A DNA stretch of 7,521 bases from Gemmatimonadaceae bacterium. GTDB lineage: Bacteria; Gemmatimonadota; Gemmatimonadetes; Gemmatimonadales; Gemmatimonadaceae. The stretch lies in the NCBI GenBank assembly GCA_013361745.1, contig JABFXM010000333.1, positions 1 to 7,521 of the forward strand. Reading direction: 5' to 3'. Shown here one piece after another: positions 5,356 to 7,521 of the stretch. The notes beneath the pieces are model-generated. The model saw only the letters and a list, made by a program, of their open reading frames with translations, had not been told where the DNA came from and did not search any database. Each line of letters starts with the position of its first letter. Position 1 is the stretch's first letter. A program made the translations under genes and the position numbers.

Positions 5356-6216
5356 TCAGCCGAGGAAGGACTCCAGCGCCCGCGCCCGGCTCACGTGACG
5401 AAGGCGGGAGAGCGCCTTCTCCTTGATCTGACGCACCCGCTCGCGGGTGATGCTCAACAGCGCGCCGATCTCCTCGAGCGTCATCGGCTCCTCGCCATCG
5501 AGGCCGAAGTAGAGGCGGAGGATCTTCGACTCGCGCTCCTTCAGGTGCGAGAGCGCCTCCTCGATGGACTCGGTGAGGGCCTTCTCGAAGGTCTCTTCGT
5601 CGGGCGTCGGGTTGACGGTGTCGGCGAGATAGTCGAGGAGCCGGTTGTCCTCGCCCGGGCTCAGGGGCGCGTCGAGGGAGAGGTGGGTCTGCGAGATCGA
5701 CATCGTCTTCGCGACCTCTTCCTCGGTGATGTCCATCCCGCTCGCGATCTCGGCGTGCGTCGCCTCGCGGCCGAGCTCCTGGAGGAGCGCGCTGGCGCGC
5801 TTCCCGATGCGATGCAGCGTCCCGGCGCGGTTGAGCGGCACGCGCACGATGCGGGACTGCTCGGCCAGCGCCTGGAGGATCGCCTGGCGGATCCACCAGA
5901 CAGCGTACGAGATGAACTTGATCCCCTTCGTCTCGTCGAACTTGTGAGCGGCGCGGATCAGGCCGAGGTTGCCCTCGTTGATCAGGTCGGAGAGCGACAC
6001 GCCCTGGTTCTGATACTTCTTCGCGACCGAGACGACGAAGCGCAGGTTGGAGCGGACGAGCGTGTCGAGAGCCTCCTGGTCGCCCGTGCGGATGCGCTGG
6101 GCGAGCGCGACCTCGTCCTCGCGCGTGATCAGCGGATAGATGCTGATGTCGCGGAGGTACTGATCGAGCGATCCTTCTTCCGAGCCGGACTTCTTGTGCG
6201 ACGAGGTAGAGGCCAT
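5356..6216 (-). CDS. rpoD: RNA polymerase primary-type sigma-70 factor, short form
   Basis: This is a complete 286-residue sigma-70 factor that directs RNA polymerase to promoters. Region 1.2 is at about 16-45 (SLDQYLRDI, LITREDEVALAQRI). Region 2 is at about 46-115, with NLRFVVSVAKKYQNQGVSLS, DLINEGNLGLIRAAHKFD (core binding) and ISYAVWWIRQAI (-10 recognition and melting). Region 3 is at about 116-200, with ILQALAEQSRIVRVPLN. Region 4 is at about 215-286, with the -35 helix-turn-helix TLEEIGALLSITRERVRQIK. The N-terminal region 1.1 of classical RpoD is missing: only about 15 residues precede region 1.2. The length and wording closely match the compact primary sigma of Bacteroidota, so this is probably the housekeeping factor, but a group 2 (RpoS-like) role cannot be excluded by sequence alone. 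It is flanked by gaps of 135 and 163 bp and is probably transcribed alone or by read-through from lepB. Confidence 0.93.
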   Translation of the reverse strand: MASTSSHKKSGSEEGSLDQYLRDISIYPLITREDEVALAQRIRTGDQEALDTLVRSNLRFVVSVAKKYQNQGVSLSDLINEGNLGLIRAAHKFDETKGIKFISYAVWWIRQAILQALAEQSRIVRVPLNRAGTLHRIGKRASALLQELGREATHAEIASGMDITEEEVAKTMSISQTHLSLDAPLSPGEDNRLLDYLADTVNPTPDEETFEKALTESIEEALSHLKERESKILRLYFGLDGEEPMTLEEIGALLSITRERVRQIKEKALSRLRHVSRARALESFLG

Positions 6217-6236
6217 ACGACCTACGGCTCCCGGCG

Positions 6237-6242
6237 ATGATA
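6237..6242 (-). promoter_or_regulatory. Possible -10 element TATCAT ahead of the sigma factor gene
   Basis: The minus strand reads TATCAT, five of six matches to TATAAT, 20 nt before the sigma factor ATG, which would give a very short leader. No convincing -35 hexamer lies 16-18 nt upstream. It is the best promoter-like hexamer in the lepB-sigma gap but may be chance. Confidence 0.2.
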
Positions 6243-6311
6243 GACTTGCCGCGGTGCGGCGGGACCAGTGAATCCGACTCAGGTGCTGCGCGCTTCGTGC
6301 CTGACGTTCAC

Positions 6312-6330
6312 GCCGCCGGCGCCCGGCGGC
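6312..6330 (-). terminator. Hairpin after lepB
   Basis: GCCGCCGG at 6312-6319 pairs perfectly with CCGGCGGC at 6323-6330 around a 3-nt loop, 21 nt downstream of the lepB stop codon. It is very stable but has no U-tract (the RNA continues GUGAACGUC), so it is a weak terminator candidate or a 3'-end stabilising stem that may allow read-through into the sigma factor gene. Confidence 0.4.
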
Positions 6331-6351
6331 ATCCAGGAATGCAGACGACCG

Positions 6352-7131
6352 TCAGCGGATCCGTTCGCCGAGGCGGGCCCACCGGACGGCGGAGAGCCAG
6401 CGGAAATCGGCGCCGCTGTCGGGCGCGAAGCTGTAGTACACCACCAGCGGTCGACCACGCACGTTCTCCGCTGGGACGAAGCCCCAGTAGCGGCTGTCCT
6501 CGGAGTTGTCGCGGTTGTCGCCGAGCGCGAAGTACTTCCCTGCTGGGACGACCAGCGGTCCCCAGTTGTTTCGTGTCGGATGATCGCCGAAGCCCGCGGC
6601 CTCGGCGGTGCGGACGAGGTAGGGCCGCTGCCAGCCGAACTGCTCGTTGCCCGGGTCAAGGCCGGGGTCCGAGTGCACGACGTACGGCTCGCTGATGACT
6701 ACCCCGTTGCGGAGCAGCGTCCCCTCGCGCATGGAGAGCGTATCGCCGGGAAGGCCGACGAGTCGCTTCACGTAGGTCTTCGTCGCATCCAGCGGATACT
6801 CGAAGACGATGACGTCACCCCTCGCCGGCGTGCGATAGCCCGGAAGCCGCCGGCGGAGGAAAGGGATCTCCGCGCCGTAGGCGAGCTTGTCGACGAGGAG
6901 GAAGTCGCCGGGGAGCAGCGTCCGCTCCATGCTTCCCGAGGGGATCTTGAACGCCTCGACGAAGAAGGCGCGGACGAAGAGGAAGACGAGCACCGCGATG
7001 GTGAACGTCTGGGCCCACTGCCAGAGCATGCCGAGCACGCCGCCGCGCCGGTTGACGTTGCGCAGCGCCTGACGCTTGCTCTCGTCGGTGATCCGGGGCG
7101 ATCCCACCGGCGTCGGCGTCGGGACGGTCAT
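6352..7131 (-). CDS. lepB: Signal peptidase I
   Basis: This is a 259-residue membrane-bound serine protease that removes signal peptides from exported proteins on the outer face of the inner membrane. Residues 1-40 are a cytoplasmic tail, and about 42-60 are the single transmembrane segment (FTIAVLVFLFVRAFF). Box B, IPSGSMERTLLPGDFLLVDK, holds the nucleophile Ser67. Box D, YVKRLVGLPGD, holds the general base Lys122. Box E, GDNRDNSEDSRYWGFVP at 204-220, completes the active site. All catalytic elements are intact, so the enzyme should be active. The size is normal for bacteria with a single N-terminal membrane segment. The ATG overlaps the stop of the upstream gene (ATGA), with GAGGAG five bases before it, so the two are translationally coupled. 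Every exported non-lipoprotein here, including the metalloprotease, would be a substrate; the lipoproteins need signal peptidase II instead. Confidence 0.97.
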   Translation of the reverse strand: MTVPTPTPVGSPRITDESKRQALRNVNRRGGVLGMLWQWAQTFTIAVLVFLFVRAFFVEAFKIPSGSMERTLLPGDFLLVDKLAYGAEIPFLRRRLPGYRTPARGDVIVFEYPLDATKTYVKRLVGLPGDTLSMREGTLLRNGVVISEPYVVHSDPGLDPGNEQFGWQRPYLVRTAEAAGFGDHPTRNNWGPLVVPAGKYFALGDNRDNSEDSRYWGFVPAENVRGRPLVVYYSFAPDSGADFRWLSAVRWARLGERIR

Positions 7132-7517
7132 CGCCGCTCCTCGTCGCTGACGACGCTCACCGACGCGCCTAACGCTGCGACGGCCTTCTCGAGCTGCGCG
7201 CGCGCCGACGGGGCGACGCGCACGGTGGCGACGTTGTGCAGCCCGGACGACGCGATGCCGATCTCCCCGAGCTCGACGCCTTCGCGGGCGAGCGCGCCGC
7301 GCAACCGTGAGGCGAGGTCCGGCATCGACCGCGCCGTGACGGCGGCCACCATCGTCCCGCTGCGCGCGGGGACGACCGCGGGGGCGCGCTCGAGGGCGGC
7401 GAGGACACTTCCGACCGCCGCGTCGACGGCGGCGTGCGACACGCCGCGCCCTTCCACCCGGTGCGCGACGCGGTCGGCGAGCGTGCGATGGAGATCGTCC
7501 GAACGCGCGGAAGACAT
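7128..7517 (-). CDS. Small protein of unknown function, possibly ACT-like
   Basis: This is a soluble 129-residue protein, if it starts at the ATG at 7517. An in-frame GTG lies just before it (7520), and the frame is open to the window edge, so the true start may be further upstream. Residues 1-50 look helical (DDLHRTLADRVAHRVEG, then AAVDAAVGSVLAALERA). Residues about 54-124 show a beta-alpha-beta-beta-alpha-beta pattern: TMVAAVTARS, PDLASRLRGALAREGV, ELGEIGIASS, HNVATVRVAP, ARAQLEKAVAALG, SVSVVS. That order and the P-D-L-A-x-R-L helix are reminiscent of ACT-type small-molecule sensing domains, but I do not recognise a family and the match is by eye. There is no signal peptide or membrane segment. 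The stop overlaps the lepB start by ATGA, which suggests a constant stoichiometric link with lepB, although the function is unknown. Confidence 0.7.
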   Translation of the reverse strand: MSSARSDDLHRTLADRVAHRVEGRGVSHAAVDAAVGSVLAALERAPAVVPARSGTMVAAVTARSMPDLASRLRGALAREGVELGEIGIASSGLHNVATVRVAPSARAQLEKAVAALGASVSVVSDEERR

Positions 7518-7521
7518 CACC

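Noticed and set aside
5332..6240. Long plus-strand open frame of 302 codons
   Set aside because: It is an exact antisense shadow of the sigma factor gene, whose domains are unmistakable.
1..7521. tRNA, rRNA, CRISPR, insertion sequence or prophage features
   Set aside because: Looked for on both strands; no cloverleaf, spaced repeat array, transposase motif or long terminal inverted repeats were seen.

Overview
All recognisable genes in this window lie on the minus strand, so the biology reads from high to low coordinates. The DNA is GC-rich and the genes have clear Shine-Dalgarno sites. It encodes a short RpoD-type sigma factor without region 1.1, of the compact kind used by Bacteroidota, next to Ala/Pro/Thr-rich lipoproteins with Ig-like and PPC domains. 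Together these suggest a Gram-negative bacterium of the Gemmatimonadota or a related FCB-group lineage. This is an inference from gene style; no rRNA or other phylogenetic marker is present.

Region 1 (7521-6352): a small unrecognised gene, possibly with an ACT-like fold, overlaps the start of lepB (signal peptidase I) by ATGA. Region 2 (6216-5356): a complete 286-residue primary-type sigma-70 factor, flanked by gaps of 135 and 163 bp.

Region 3 (5192-1533) is the most interesting part. It is a tight four-gene cluster: (i) a lipoprotein with a Big-1-like Ig domain followed by what looks like a cohesin domain; (ii) a secreted M6-family zinc metalloprotease with a complete C-terminal type I dockerin; (iii) a small lipoprotein whose C-terminal domain resembles an I9 protease propeptide/inhibitor, started by a GTG overlapping the protease stop; (iv) yajQ, encoding a nucleotide/c-di-GMP-binding-family protein. 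Gaps are 13, -4 and 9 nt. The simplest reading is a non-cellulosomal cohesin-dockerin system: the lipoprotein holds the exported protease at the cell surface, and the small lipoprotein may accompany or restrain it. LepB, upstream, is the general enzyme that could remove the protease signal peptide.

Region 4 (1427-507): a lipoprotein with two tandem PPC-like beta domains, ending at a strong 18-bp perfect hairpin terminator (454-494). Region 5 (453-191): a non-coding leader with a tandem 11-bp repeat, a possible promoter and a GC hairpin. Region 6 (190-1): the first 63 codons of an exported protein that runs off the window.

No tRNA, rRNA, CRISPR array, insertion sequence or phage feature was seen. 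Long open frames on the plus strand are antisense shadows of the high-GC genes.
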